DNA from: CAJQQK01 sp963696075
GTDB taxonomy: Bacteria; Pseudomonadota; Alphaproteobacteria; Rhizobiales; Hyphomicrobiaceae
DNA length: 64,000 nucleotides
Reading direction: 5' to 3'
NCBI GenBank assembly: GCA_963696075.1
Contig: CAVOJD010000010.1
Coordinates: 1 to 64,000, forward strand
Within the stretch, counting starts at the first letter, position 1, and every line of letters starts with the position of its first letter. A program made the position numbers and the translations under genes. The notes under the pieces were generated by a model. The model did no database searches and was not told the DNA's origin. It was given only the letters and a program-made list of their open reading frames with translations. Positions 8,072 to 17,198 of this stretch are shown here, in pieces.

Positions 8072-9166
8072 TCAGCTTTGGTCCAGGATGTAGGCAACAT
8101 TGACGTTGCGGCAAACGTCGCGAAGCTGTTCATCCAGCGGGTCCGGGATCGGGATGCCGTTTTCGAGGCGGTCCGCCCGGGTCGCAGCTTCCGGATCCCC
8201 GGCAACCAGCACGGGCTGGTCAGGATCGAGCGGCGGCACGTCGTGCAGGTAGTCGATGACCTCGTCGAGGTCGGATTCGAACTGGCCTTCGTCACGGAAG
8301 AAATCCGGGTCCATCGCCATGAAGAAATGCCCGATGTTCTCAGGGTCATTCGGACCTTCCTTGGGCTTGTGGATCGGCGTGAACGAGCCGCCCGAAAGCA
8401 CACCCCCGAGGATATGCGCCATCACGCCGAGGCCGTAGCCCTTGTGCGATGACAGCTCCGGCTTGCCGCCGACCGGCGTCAGGCCGCCGGTGTCGGAATC
8501 GAGCAGCAGATCGTACGCCGCGTTGGCGTCCGTCATCGGACGGCCGTCACCATCAGCAACCCAGCCTTCCGGGATCGGCTTGTTGTTGAAGCCGTAGACC
8601 TTGACCTTGCCGACCGCGACCGTGCTGGTTGCCATGTCGAGGACGAACGGCCGGTTGCGTGCCGCAGGCGCCGCAAATGCGATCGGGTTGGTCCCAAGCA
8701 CCGGCCGCGACGACCGCGTCGGCACGACGGTGATGCCGCGCGCCGCACTTGCAACCCATCCGACAAGCCCCTCGTCCGCCGCCAGTTTGGCGTAATAGCC
8801 CGCCGCCCCGAAGTGGTGGGAGTTGCGCACTGAGACGACGCCGACGCCAAGATCGCGCGCCTTCTTGATGGCAAGCTGCATCGCCTCGACCGAGACCGGA
8901 TGGCCGAGGTTGCCGCCAGCATCCATCAGCGCGGCAACCGCGTTCTCGCGCACGATCTCCGGCTTTGCCGTGAAGTTGAACCGGTTCTCACCGCGCTTGC
9001 GCTCGTACGTCATGAGCATCGAAATGCCGTGTGAATCGACCCCGATCAGGTCGGTCTCGACCATCACATGCGCCGTCGTCTGGGCAAGATCATCACTCAT
9101 CCCCCAGGCGATCAGGATCAATCGGATTTGTTCGCGGACATTTTCCGCGCGGGCTTTGAACGCCAA
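8072..9166 (-). CDS. Malate/L-lactate dehydrogenase family oxidoreductase
   Basis: A 364-residue NAD(P)H-dependent 2-hydroxy (or 2-imino) acid oxidoreductase of the Ldh_2 family, which includes YlbC/AllD-like dehydrogenases and piperideine-2-carboxylate reductases. Typical marks are VDSHGISMLMTYERK near residue 50, VSVRNSHHFGAAGYY around 115, and FVLDMATSTVA, KGYGLGVM further on. The start is TTG at 9166 because a strong GGAGG lies seven bases upstream. It sits between the thiolase-like gene and the TauD gene, likely in one operon. The true substrate is not evident. Confidence 0.9.
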   Translation of the reverse strand: MAFKARAENVREQIRLILIAWGMSDDLAQTTAHVMVETDLIGVDSHGISMLMTYERKRGENRFNFTAKPEIVRENAVAALMDAGGNLGHPVSVEAMQLAIKKARDLGVGVVSVRNSHHFGAAGYYAKLAADEGLVGWVASAARGITVVPTRSSRPVLGTNPIAFAAPAARNRPFVLDMATSTVAVGKVKVYGFNNKPIPEGWVADGDGRPMTDANAAYDLLLDSDTGGLTPVGGKPELSSHKGYGLGVMAHILGGVLSGGSFTPIHKPKEGPNDPENIGHFFMAMDPDFFRDEGQFESDLDEVIDYLHDVPPLDPDQPVLVAGDPEAATRADRLENGIPIPDPLDEQLRDVCRNVNVAYILDQS

Positions 9167-9243
9167 GGGTAGTCCTCCAGCTTTGGCCGGTCGTCGCTTC
9201 AGCGCGCGGCCGGTGGGTCAATGTTATTTGGTTTTGCGATGGT

Positions 9244-10782
9244 TCACTCAGGCGTGAAAATGTTGATGCCGTCGTCATTGGACTGCACGCGGCCGCTCTG
9301 GCCGAGGTAGTCCCGCTGCACCATGTCGGCGAGCAGTGTCTTGTCGTCAGGCGTATTGGCGATGAAGCGCCGTCCCTGTTCATCGCGCCCGAACAGGATC
9401 GCATAGGCCGGCCCACGGCGCTCGTGCATGACTGTGTAGGTTTCGATTGTAGCCGGCCCCGACGCCGTCTCGACCACGGCCGGGCCCTTGGCGGCGTTGA
9501 TCGCGGCCTGATAGGTCTCGGGCGGCGTCGGCTGGAACGGTTTTCCTGGCCGCTCGGTCGAATAGATCCCGCCGGACTGTTTGGTGACGTAGTTGCCATT
9601 CGCCGTCACCATGCCCTTCATGCCGGGTCGGGCGCGCACCCGTTGCATCATTTCCGCGATCGAATGCGTCACGTAGTTGTTGCCCGGCCCACCAAAATAC
9701 GGCAGCCCCCCGGTCACCGTCAGGCCTCTGCTGTCGTCCTCCTTGAGCCCCAGCTCCTGGCAGCCGATTTCGACGGCGGAGGGAAAGCAGCTGTAGAGAT
9801 CGAACGCGCCGATATCGTCGAGCGAGCAGCCCGCCATCTCCAGCGTCTCGGCGCCAACCGCCCGCATGGCCGGTGACGAATAGTGGTTGATCCGGTCTGA
9901 GATGTACCAGTGGTCGTAGGCATCGGCGCAGCCATGCAGATAGACCCATTTGTCCTCGGGAATACCGAGTTCGCGCGCCTTGCCGGCCGACGTCAGGATC
10001 AGCGCCGCCGCCTGATCGATGAAAGCGTTGGCATTCATCAGCTTGGTGTAGGGAAACCCGATGAACGGATTGGTGTCCGAGACGGTCGCGATCTCTGTCG
10101 CGCTGAACCCCTGCCGCCGGTCGGCGAGCGGGTTTTGCGCGCCAACAGCCGCAAAGCGGGCAAACAGCCGGCCCATCTCCTGGAGGTGCGTCTCGATCGT
10201 ATGGCCACGGTGGCCGCGGATCGCGTTCTCGAACAACGGATAGGCAAAGATGGCACCGGCCATCCGGTGGCGCTCTTCGACGTCGTTCCATCCTCGCGTC
10301 TCGACGCCCCAGTGCTCGAACGTACCGCCCGGATCCTCGGACCAGTCGAGGTCGATCTTCGCGCGCTGCGCCGCCTTCTGGGTTGAAAGTGATTCTCCCC
10401 CCGCAATCAGTGCCGCGCCGACGTCCCCGCGGGTCACCATCTCGAACAGCCGGTTGACGCACCACTGCGGCATGTTTCCGCCAGGCCATGTGTAGATGAG
10501 CCGCCGGGCATTCGCCGCACCGATGCGGTCACCAATCGACTTGGGTGGGTTTTTCGACCCGCCAAACGGCGAGGCAAACCGCCAGCTCGTGTCGGAGAAC
10601 GAGCGGATCGCAACGATCGTGTCGAGGCTCTCGAGGAGTTTCTGTCCACCCCCGGCATCGTCGGCAGCCGCGCGCGCGGCTTTGGCGGTCAGATCAAGCG
10701 GCGACAGCGCGGCGTTGGGATCCTCTTCGCGCTGCGTGATTTGTCCCGCGCCGATAAGCACAGGCGTCCGGTCGTCGGTCAC
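9244..10782 (-). CDS. Thiolase-like protein (type 1) / acetyl-CoA acetyltransferase family
   Basis: A 512-residue thiolase-superfamily protein. The N-terminus TPVLIGAGQITQRE and the internal HGCADAYDHWYISDR and GNYVTKQSGG segments fit the SCP2-like thiolase group. The last 85 or so residues (ETYTVMHERRGPAYA onward) look like the extra C-terminal domain of type 1 thiolase-like proteins. I do not see the standard nucleophile-Cys motif of biosynthetic thiolases, so the chemistry is uncertain; it probably handles an acyl-CoA. The GTG start has a strong GGGAGG site. First gene of the minus-strand trio. Confidence 0.85.
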   Translation of the reverse strand: MTDDRTPVLIGAGQITQREEDPNAALSPLDLTAKAARAAADDAGGGQKLLESLDTIVAIRSFSDTSWRFASPFGGSKNPPKSIGDRIGAANARRLIYTWPGGNMPQWCVNRLFEMVTRGDVGAALIAGGESLSTQKAAQRAKIDLDWSEDPGGTFEHWGVETRGWNDVEERHRMAGAIFAYPLFENAIRGHRGHTIETHLQEMGRLFARFAAVGAQNPLADRRQGFSATEIATVSDTNPFIGFPYTKLMNANAFIDQAAALILTSAGKARELGIPEDKWVYLHGCADAYDHWYISDRINHYSSPAMRAVGAETLEMAGCSLDDIGAFDLYSCFPSAVEIGCQELGLKEDDSRGLTVTGGLPYFGGPGNNYVTHSIAEMMQRVRARPGMKGMVTANGNYVTKQSGGIYSTERPGKPFQPTPPETYQAAINAAKGPAVVETASGPATIETYTVMHERRGPAYAILFGRDEQGRRFIANTPDDKTLLADMVQRDYLGQSGRVQSNDDGINIFTPE

Positions 10783-10946
10783 TGGCAGCCTCCCGAAGTT
10801 TCGCCGCCGATCCAGTCGGCGGTTGCCAGGGTGATTGTCGGGATTGGCTGACGCCGGGCAAGCCGGGAACGATCGCAGGCGTGATTTATAGGTTTGAGCG
10901 CTGGAGCCAACCGGCCGGTCGCTGTTCGTCTGCCGGCTCGAACACC

Positions 10947-11585
10947 CTATTTCCAGGCGAATTCCGGCTCGCCGAAATGTCCAACGCGGGTGGCGTTACC
11001 AAACAGCGCAACCTCCCGGAACTGGTAGATCAGCGCGGCCGTCGGTGCGTGGATGACGTGGTTGAGCGTCGCGATCGGCGCGCCGAGCACGGGCGCGTGG
11101 TCATGTTCGCCGGGCGTCAGTTGCGGGATCGCGGGGCTTTCGAGATCGCTCAGGGGAATTTGAAAAACGATCGCGACTTCTTCCGGGTCCGGCTTCATCG
11201 CCTGAAGTGGCCCGCCCCAAACCACGAAAGGGCGGACCACGAAACCCGATCGCGTCTTGTAGTCGTCGAGCGCGCCAAGCACCCGCTCTGAATCATAGGT
11301 GAGGCCCAATTCCTCGGACAGTTCGCGAAGCGCTGCATCCTCGAATGTCTCACCCTCATCAAGGCGTCCGCCGGGCAGCGCGTATTGCCCGGAGTGCCGC
11401 CGCAATCCCCGCTGTCGCCGCGTCAGCAAAAGGCAGGCGTCACCCGTGTCGTCAGCTTCGGCGACAACAAGTGCGACCCCGGCCTGCCGCGCCGCCGGAT
11501 CATCGATGGTGGTCCGGGGAAAGGAGGAAAGATTGTCTGAGATATGCGTTCTGAGGGAAACGTCGAAAGAATAGGGCGCGCGCAT
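10947..11585 (-). CDS. NUDIX hydrolase, CoA pyrophosphatase type
   Basis: A 212-residue NUDIX protein. The Nudix box GxxxxxExxxxxxxRExxEExG is intact at residues 72-94, preceded by LLLTRRQRGLRRHSGQYALP, the segment that marks the NudL/CoA diphosphatase subgroup. It would hydrolyse CoA or related nucleotide diphosphates in the cytoplasm. I chose ATG at 11585, with AGGAA upstream, because the 72 codons before it show no similarity to the family. It is downstream of a small unknown gene and upstream of the thiolase-like gene on the same strand, with 164 bases before the latter. Confidence 0.9.
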   Translation of the reverse strand: MRAPYSFDVSLRTHISDNLSSFPRTTIDDPAARQAGVALVVAEADDTGDACLLLTRRQRGLRRHSGQYALPGGRLDEGETFEDAALRELSEELGLTYDSERVLGALDDYKTRSGFVVRPFVVWGGPLQAMKPDPEEVAIVFQIPLSDLESPAIPQLTPGEHDHAPVLGAPIATLNHVIHAPTAALIYQFREVALFGNATRVGHFGEPEFAWK

Positions 11586-11691
11586 CTTGGTTCCTGAGGT
11601 CGCTGGAAGCCGAGGTCTCTGGATAGCATGCCTCAGCCGGCGCGTCGCTTTTCCCGCGTAATCCTGGCGGGTGTCAGGATCGGCTTCGGGA

Positions 11692-11937
11692 TCAGCCGCC
11701 TTTGCGCGCGCGGGCAGCCTCGATCGTGGCGCTGATGTCGTCCGAGGAAGACAGTGGATCGTCCACCAGCGATGCGCGGAACTTTTTCCGGCGAATCGCA
11801 TCCATCTGCTCGTCGCGCGACGTCGCCTGCGCGATCTTCTTCAGATGACTGCCGTATCTGGTCAAGTTAGCCGACTTCATGGCGCAGGTGTCCCAATTTT
11901 TTCCGTTCTCACCTCTATTATACGCGAACGATGGCAT
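11692..11937 (-). CDS. Small hypothetical protein
   Basis: An 81-residue reading frame, rich in charged residues, ending in DDISATIEAARARKGG; I do not recognise the family. The second half (from about residue 20, MKSANLTRYGSHLKKIAQ) looks most protein-like: two amphipathic helices and a Ser/Asp-rich turn. ATG 11880 may be the true start, giving 62 residues. Neither start has a convincing ribosome site. It lies between the NUDIX gene and the divergent histidine kinase gene. Confidence 0.45.
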   Translation of the reverse strand: MPSFAYNRGENGKNWDTCAMKSANLTRYGSHLKKIAQATSRDEQMDAIRRKKFRASLVDDPLSSSDDISATIEAARARKGG

Positions 11938-12095
11938 TTTAACGAACGCTGATGATCAAATTTTATTTTGATTTAGTTCGCAAGTCGTCAATTGGCAGAT
12001 TGCGGATATAAAGAAAAAATTTACCATGCAAATAAAGGGGCTCGTAAATCGGCTCGGGTATTGGTGACGGTTGGAAGTCAGGACCGGAACCATCG

Positions 12096-14474
12096 ATGCC
12101 GTCAGAGCCGAACAGCCATGCCGTTGGGCCGGGGATCGTTTCGCCTCTGCGCGAAGCGGGATCGTCGCGTGCTGACTGGCGCGCCGCTCGCGCACCTGCC
12201 GCGAAGCAGCATGACGAAACCCGATCAAAACAGGAAGTTCTGGCGGTTTCAGGCCTGGTGGCAGCCATCCTTGGGGCATGTGGACTGGTTGCCTGGGACC
12301 CGGCGCGCAGTGTCGACACGGTGTTCCTCGCGCTCTCCGGAATTGTCGCCCTGTCCACGCTTGCAGTCGCGCTGTGGCACCGTGAGCAGAACGCTGTCGC
12401 GACCCATTCGCTCGAGGACCGCATCGAATTGCTCGAGGACTTGCGGTGGCAGGCCCGTGGAGATGCGGATTATCTCAAGGAACTGCTTGACGAGCAAAGC
12501 GATATTATCTTGCGACGGGACCAGGATGGTCTGGTGAAATTCGCAAATCGAGCATTCTGCCGGACATTTAACTTATCGTTGATCACGATTATGGGAAAGC
12601 CGTTCGAGCCGGTCGTTTTCGATCACGATCCGTCGTTTTCTGATGACACCGACACAAGCGAAGCCCCAGAGGGCGTCGCAGGTACAGGTCCGGCGATGCC
12701 GGAATGGGCCGTCCCCGCAACGGAACAACTCCACACCTCGCGCGGACCGCGCTGGATCAGATGGCAGCACAAACCCGTGCAACTCGGCCCCGGCGTCGGC
12801 TGGGAAATACAGACTGTCGGGCGCGACGTCACCGACCTGCTCGAACATGAACACGCGCTTGCCGCCGCGCGGGATCAGGCCCAGGCCGCGGACCGCGCCA
12901 AGTCCCGCTTCCTCGCGTCCATGAGCCACGAGATCCGGACGCCCATGAACGGCATTCTGGGCATGACCGGGCTGATCCGCGAGACCGGCTTGTCGCCCGA
13001 ACAGCGCACCTACGCCAACGCGATCCATCAATCCGCCACGACCTTGCTGGGGCTGATCGACGAGATCCTCGACTTCTCCAAGGTCGAGGCAGGCCGGATC
13101 GAACTGAAGCGCGAGCCGGTCGAGATTGCCGCCTGCGTCCAGGATGTCGTGGAGCTGCTGTCGCCGAAAGCGCTGGACAAGGGGCTGGAGATTGCATGGT
13201 CCCTGGCCGCCGACATGCCGCGCAAGGTGCTGTGCGATGAAACGCGGCTGCGCCAGATCCTGCTCAACCTGATCGGCAACGCCATCAAGTATACCGAGAC
13301 GGGCGGCATCTCCGTCTGGCTCGGCGCCGAAGAGACCGCGAATGCCGGCTGCCAGGTCAGGTGTGTCGTGCGAGACACCGGCCCGGGCCTCGGCGAGAAC
13401 GAGCGCACGCGAATCTTCATGGAATTCGAACGCACCTCGACCGCCGATCGCTCGGCAGCATCCGGCACCGGCCTCGGCCTCGCCATTGCAAAGCGTCTCG
13501 CCCATTCGATGAACGGCGATATCGAGGTGACGAGCACGCCGGGGGCAGGCGCCACGTTCTCGCTCTCGCTCACCCTTGAGCGGCTCGGCCTCGCCCGCGC
13601 GCTGGATGTGCCGGAGAGCCTGGCGGGCAGTCATGTGCTGCTCGTATCGCCCGCGGGCATCGAACGGCGCACGATCGCGAACTTCCTGCGCGCCCTCGAC
13701 GTCATCGTGTGCGAAGTTGATTGCAGCAATCTCGCCGCATGGGCTGCATCCGACGATCGGCCCCCCGTCGACATGGCGTTGGTCGATTGCAGCGTTGACG
13801 CGGAATACATTCACAACCTGATCGCAAACAATCACACATCAGGGACCCACCGCCCCGAGTTCCGCTCGGCGGTCATCGCCTCACCCGGTGAGCGCGCCGC
13901 GATCGAGCGCTTCAAGGCCTGCGGGATTGAGAATTTCCTTGTGCGTCCCGTGCGTCCGGCGACGCTGCTGAGTTTGCTCGACGGCACCCTCTCCGGCCAC
14001 ACGACGACCAGCGCCCCAGTACCGGAACCGCCCCCGCCGCAACCGAACCGCGATGCCCATACCGGCCGCCGGGTGTTGCTGGCGGAAGATAACGAAATCA
14101 ACGCGTTGCTCAGCCGAACCCTGCTCGAACGGCTCGGTTATGATGTCGTCCTTGCAACCGACGGCCAGCAAGCCGTCGAATTTGCAGGCGCAGCCTTGGC
14201 GCCCGGCGCGGACGCCTTTGATGTCGTCCTGATGGACTTGAACATGCCCCGATACAACGGTTTCGAAGCCAGCGCCCGCATCGGCGAATTGTATGCAGCT
14301 GCCGGCATCGCGCCCCCCGCCATCATCGCGGTCACGGCAAACGCCTTCGAAGAAGATCGCACGAACTGCATCGCGGCAGGTATGGACGGCTATCTCGCCA
14401 AGCCGTTTGAGCCCGCGTCCCTCGCGGCCGTCCTGGAAATTGCGCTGAACGCGGACGGCACGGATCGCTGTTAG
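12096..14474 (+). CDS. Hybrid sensor histidine kinase/response regulator
   Basis: A 792-residue membrane kinase. Two membrane segments (about 49-66 and 74-94) precede a coiled linker and a PAS-like domain (about 125-250). HisKA carries phospho-acceptor His278 in SHEIRTPMNGILG; the ATPase domain has the N box (NLIGNAIKYT, about 391-400), G1 DTGPGLG and G2 GTGLGLAIAKR. A receiver-like domain at about 512-630 looks degenerate. A proline-rich linker leads to a true receiver with Asp714 (VLMDLNMP) and the Thr/Lys switch residues VTAN and AKPF. No dedicated output regulator is adjacent, so it probably signals by phosphorelay. The next gene is an OlsB-like acyltransferase, a possible but unproven target. 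Confidence 0.92.
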   Translation: MPSEPNSHAVGPGIVSPLREAGSSRADWRAARAPAAKQHDETRSKQEVLAVSGLVAAILGACGLVAWDPARSVDTVFLALSGIVALSTLAVALWHREQNAVATHSLEDRIELLEDLRWQARGDADYLKELLDEQSDIILRRDQDGLVKFANRAFCRTFNLSLITIMGKPFEPVVFDHDPSFSDDTDTSEAPEGVAGTGPAMPEWAVPATEQLHTSRGPRWIRWQHKPVQLGPGVGWEIQTVGRDVTDLLEHEHALAAARDQAQAADRAKSRFLASMSHEIRTPMNGILGMTGLIRETGLSPEQRTYANAIHQSATTLLGLIDEILDFSKVEAGRIELKREPVEIAACVQDVVELLSPKALDKGLEIAWSLAADMPRKVLCDETRLRQILLNLIGNAIKYTETGGISVWLGAEETANAGCQVRCVVRDTGPGLGENERTRIFMEFERTSTADRSAASGTGLGLAIAKRLAHSMNGDIEVTSTPGAGATFSLSLTLERLGLARALDVPESLAGSHVLLVSPAGIERRTIANFLRALDVIVCEVDCSNLAAWAASDDRPPVDMALVDCSVDAEYIHNLIANNHTSGTHRPEFRSAVIASPGERAAIERFKACGIENFLVRPVRPATLLSLLDGTLSGHTTTSAPVPEPPPPQPNRDAHTGRRVLLAEDNEINALLSRTLLERLGYDVVLATDGQQAVEFAGAALAPGADAFDVVLMDLNMPRYNGFEASARIGELYAAAGIAPPAIIAVTANAFEEDRTNCIAAGMDGYLAKPFEPASLAAVLEIALNADGTDRC

Positions 14475-14647
14475 CAGCACCCGGCCAAGCTTGTTCCACA
14501 GGCGCCTGGCTTGGGCGCGGTCGCCGATCCACTGGATGTGACGGTTGCCGTAGAGCCCTATATTCCCACAAAAATACGATCTGCAACTTTTGATTCGCGA
14601 CATCGAGAATCTGTCATGGTACGGTCTCTCGGGCCGGGAGATTGGGA

Positions 14648-15625
14648 ATGAGAACACATAATCGCGGCGGTCGCACGACACGCTTGCGGGATGCGCTGCT
14701 GACGGGGGCTGCGTCAAGGATCACCGGTCGTGCGGGGCCACTGCCAGCCGGTTTTCAACGGGCATTGCCATTCGGTATGAGCCGCCGGGAACCGAAGATC
14801 TATGGCGCGATCGGGGACCTCGAAGTGCGCCTTGCCCGCACCCGCGCCGAGGTCCGCCGCGCCCAACGCCTGCGTTATGAAGTCTTCTACAACGAGATGT
14901 CGGCCACACCCTCGCTGGCGGCCCAGATTCGCCGCCGCGACCAGGACGCCTATGACGCAATCTGCGACCACCTTCTCGTCATCGACAAGTCGGCGCCGGG
15001 CACAAGTTTGAACGGCCAGACGCTTGGCCGCGTCGTCGGCACGTACCGGGTTTTGCGCCAGGACATGCGGCGCGGTTCGCGCGGCTTCTACACCCAGTCC
15101 GAATACGACATTGCCGAGCTCATCGACAGCCGCTCGCCGGACTACCTTTTCATGGAGCTCGGCCGCTCCTGCGTCCTGAAGCCGTATCGCAACAAGCGCA
15201 CCGTCGAACTTCTCTGGCACGGCCTGTGGACATACGTGCGCGAGCATCGCGTCGGCGTCATGCTCGGCTGCGCGAGCTTCGAGGGCACCGACCCTGACGC
15301 CCACGCCATGGCGCTGAGTTTCCTCCATCATGAACGCCTCGCCCCGCCGGAATGGCGCGTCACCGCGCACCCGCATCTCCACGAGCCGATGGACCGTCTC
15401 CCCCGTGAGGCGGTCGACGCACGCCAGGCGCTGAAAGGCCTCCCGCCGCTGATCAAGGCGTATCTGCGCCTCGGCGCGTTCGTCGGCGATGGCGCCGTCG
15501 TGGATCACCAGTTCGGGACCACCGACGTCCTGGTCATCCTGCCGGTGGAGAACATCGACCCGCGCTATTTCGAGCACTTCGGCGCGCCCGATGAGACCAG
15601 GAGCCGCGTCGCGGCGAACGCTTAA
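14648..15625 (+). CDS. GNAT-family N-acyltransferase, OlsB-like (ornithine lipid synthesis)
   Basis: About 325 residues. From residue 50 on it matches the Acetyltransf_5 family: an acyl-homoserine-lactone-synthase-like fold with ARTRAEVRRAQRLRYEVFYNEM, CDHLLVID, VVGTYRVL and FMELGRSCV. OlsB of this family moves a 3-hydroxyacyl group from acyl carrier protein to ornithine, the first step to ornithine lipids in the inner membrane. An olsA-type acyltransferase is not adjacent, although a plsC-like gene occurs at 49 kb. I prefer ATG 14648, preceded by GGGAG, over the in-frame TTG six bases earlier. The gene ends six bases before a convergent gene. Confidence 0.85.
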   Translation: MRTHNRGGRTTRLRDALLTGAASRITGRAGPLPAGFQRALPFGMSRREPKIYGAIGDLEVRLARTRAEVRRAQRLRYEVFYNEMSATPSLAAQIRRRDQDAYDAICDHLLVIDKSAPGTSLNGQTLGRVVGTYRVLRQDMRRGSRGFYTQSEYDIAELIDSRSPDYLFMELGRSCVLKPYRNKRTVELLWHGLWTYVREHRVGVMLGCASFEGTDPDAHAMALSFLHHERLAPPEWRVTAHPHLHEPMDRLPREAVDARQALKGLPPLIKAYLRLGAFVGDGAVVDHQFGTTDVLVILPVENIDPRYFEHFGAPDETRSRVAANA

Positions 15626-15631
15626 GTTGCG

Positions 15632-16357
15632 TCACTGAGGCCCGATCGCAGCCGTCACCGCCTGATGATCGCTGAGCCCCTGGTGCAGCGCGACCTGCGC
15701 TGCCCGATAGTGCGGCGACGTGAAGAGACCATCCACCACCAGTTCAAGCGCACCGGCGCGGTGCAGCACGGGATCGATCGTCGTCGTGACGTCCGCTGGG
15801 ATGTTATCGGTCAGGTGCTTGGCAAGTCTGTCGAACACCGGCCCGCCCCTGGGTGCATTGAAATCACCCGTCAGCACGATCGGACGGTCGGAAACGAGGG
15901 CAATCAGCCGGTCCAGTGCCGCAAATTGAAAATCGCGGGGCAGGCCGTTGTCCGTCCACGGGAAGTGTGTCGTGGCAAGCGAAAGGGCAAAGCCGTCGAA
16001 TTGAAGCGTAGCGCTGGCGACGACATATCGTGTTGTTGCAACGCGGCTTTCAGGTGTTCGCCGGTCAAGCAGCATCGCGCCGTCGCCGCCGCCGGCGTAG
16101 ACCTCCGTCATCGGGTTCTGCAGCGGTGTGTGAGAGAAGATGCCGACACCAAAAGGCGTCTCCCCGGGCCGGTCCGCGTTCCGCGCCATCGCCGCGAAAT
16201 GCGCGTCCGAAAAGCCGGTGCCCGCGATGATCGCGGGCACGTCACTCTCCATCAATTCCTGCAGGCACAGCACGTCCGGTGCGAACTGCCGGACGAAGGG
16301 CACAAAGCGGTTGAGGTGTCCTGACCGCTCGACATTGAGGCTCATCAATTGAACCAT
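15632..16357 (-). CDS. Endonuclease/exonuclease/phosphatase family hydrolase
   Basis: A 241-residue single-domain EEP-fold protein. Its motifs are in the usual order: LMSLNVER at the start, the metal-binding Glu in VLCLQEL (about 34), VLTGDFNAP (about 160-168) and the terminal GLSDHQAV with the catalytic Asp-His. The family cleaves phosphodiesters in nucleic acids, inositol phosphates or sphingomyelin; the substrate is not told by sequence. No signal peptide, so it is cytoplasmic. It converges with the OlsB-like gene, six bases apart. Confidence 0.9.
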   Translation of the reverse strand: MVQLMSLNVERSGHLNRFVPFVRQFAPDVLCLQELMESDVPAIIAGTGFSDAHFAAMARNADRPGETPFGVGIFSHTPLQNPMTEVYAGGGDGAMLLDRRTPESRVATTRYVVASATLQFDGFALSLATTHFPWTDNGLPRDFQFAALDRLIALVSDRPIVLTGDFNAPRGGPVFDRLAKHLTDNIPADVTTTIDPVLHRAGALELVVDGLFTSPHYRAAQVALHQGLSDHQAVTAAIGPQ

Positions 16358-16401
16358 GGGACGCTTGAACCCCTGCCTAGCACCGAAACGTCAGGCTGGC
16401 G

Positions 16402-16995
16402 TCAGGCGCTATCGACGCCAAGCGCGATGCGCAACCGCCGTGCGATCGCGACACCGTCTTTGACGGGCAGCATCCACGGGTCTTCGCTGATCGCGATCTT
16501 CGCGGTCGCAAAAACCGGCCCCGGCTGCTTGAACAGGAACTCGGCCAGATCGTTGACTGCCCCGTGTTCGGTCACATCCATCGTGTGCTGAATGCCGAAG
16601 CCTTTCGCCACCTGGCTGAGGTTGGTCCGGCTCGCGGTCAGCCCGGTCTGCCGGCCGGTTTCGCCGAATTTCTCGTTGTCCAGCACCAGAATGGCGAGGT
16701 TGTTCGGCGCCTGGTCCGCGACCACGCCGAGCGAACCGATCCCCATCATCATCTCGCCGTCGCCGGTCAGCGCAAGAACCCGCTTGTCCGGCTGTGCGAG
16801 CGCGAGGCCAAGTGCGGTCGGCACCGCGAGGCCCATCCCGCCCCACGAATAGAGGTATTCCGGGCTGTCGCCCGCAGCATACGCATCCCAGGTCGGCGAC
16901 CCGAGCCCGGGCACGACCAGCGCACCCTGGCGCTGGGCCAGCAGGTCCTTCACAAAGGCGCGGCGCTGGATTTTGTTGGAGCTTGTGTCTGGCAT
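16402..16995 (-). CDS. TPP-dependent decarboxylase, TPP-binding (beta) subunit
   Basis: 197 residues forming only the PP (diphosphate-binding) domain of a thiamine diphosphate enzyme. The TPP/metal motif is GDGEMMMGIGSLGVVADQ followed by LVLDNEKFGETG (about 108-143). Together with the gene at 17199-17723 it resembles the two-subunit sulfopyruvate decarboxylase ComDE, or a split phosphonopyruvate decarboxylase. Start ATG 16995 has a GAGAGCGG site. The two genes are in the order alpha, then beta, separated by about 200 bases holding a structured repeat. The 2-oxo acid substrate cannot be determined from the sequence. Confidence 0.85.
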   Translation of the reverse strand: MPDTSSNKIQRRAFVKDLLAQRQGALVVPGLGSPTWDAYAAGDSPEYLYSWGGMGLAVPTALGLALAQPDKRVLALTGDGEMMMGIGSLGVVADQAPNNLAILVLDNEKFGETGRQTGLTASRTNLSQVAKGFGIQHTMDVTEHGAVNDLAEFLFKQPGPVFATAKIAISEDPWMLPVKDGVAIARRLRIALGVDSA

Positions 16996-17099
16996 GTGTT
17001 CCGCTCTCTTCGATCTGATGCCACCGACGTCCTCGCCGCGGCCAAATATCTGTCGTTACTGCCGTCTCGGCGCAATCCCCAAGGAGTTCGCTTGCGAAT

Positions 17100-17196
17100 C
17101 CGGGGAGCGACCGCGACCCGGCGCCTTGCGCCGCCCCCGTGGAGGGCCTGGGTGCGTCAGTACCCGGAATAGCCCGCCGCGAGCGCTAAGAACAAA
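17100..17196 (+). repeat. Structured two-hairpin repeat, diverged dispersed copy
   Basis: Starts with CCGGGGAGCG and GACCC as in the array at 33.9 kb. Hairpin A is GGCGC-CTT-GCGCC, the same length as the array's GGGCC-TTA-GGCCC but with paired substitutions; it is followed by GCCC, three bases and TGGAGG. Hairpin B is GGGTGC-GTCA-GTACCC, and the copy then continues with GGAATAGC and AACAAA, as the array does. It lies in the gap between the two TPP-enzyme subunit genes, just past the stop of the upstream one. Confidence 0.7.
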
Positions 17197-17198
17197 AA

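Noticed and set aside
12573..13835. A 420-residue antisense protein in the kinase gene
   Set aside because: Shadow of the histidine kinase frame with no ribosome site or known domain.
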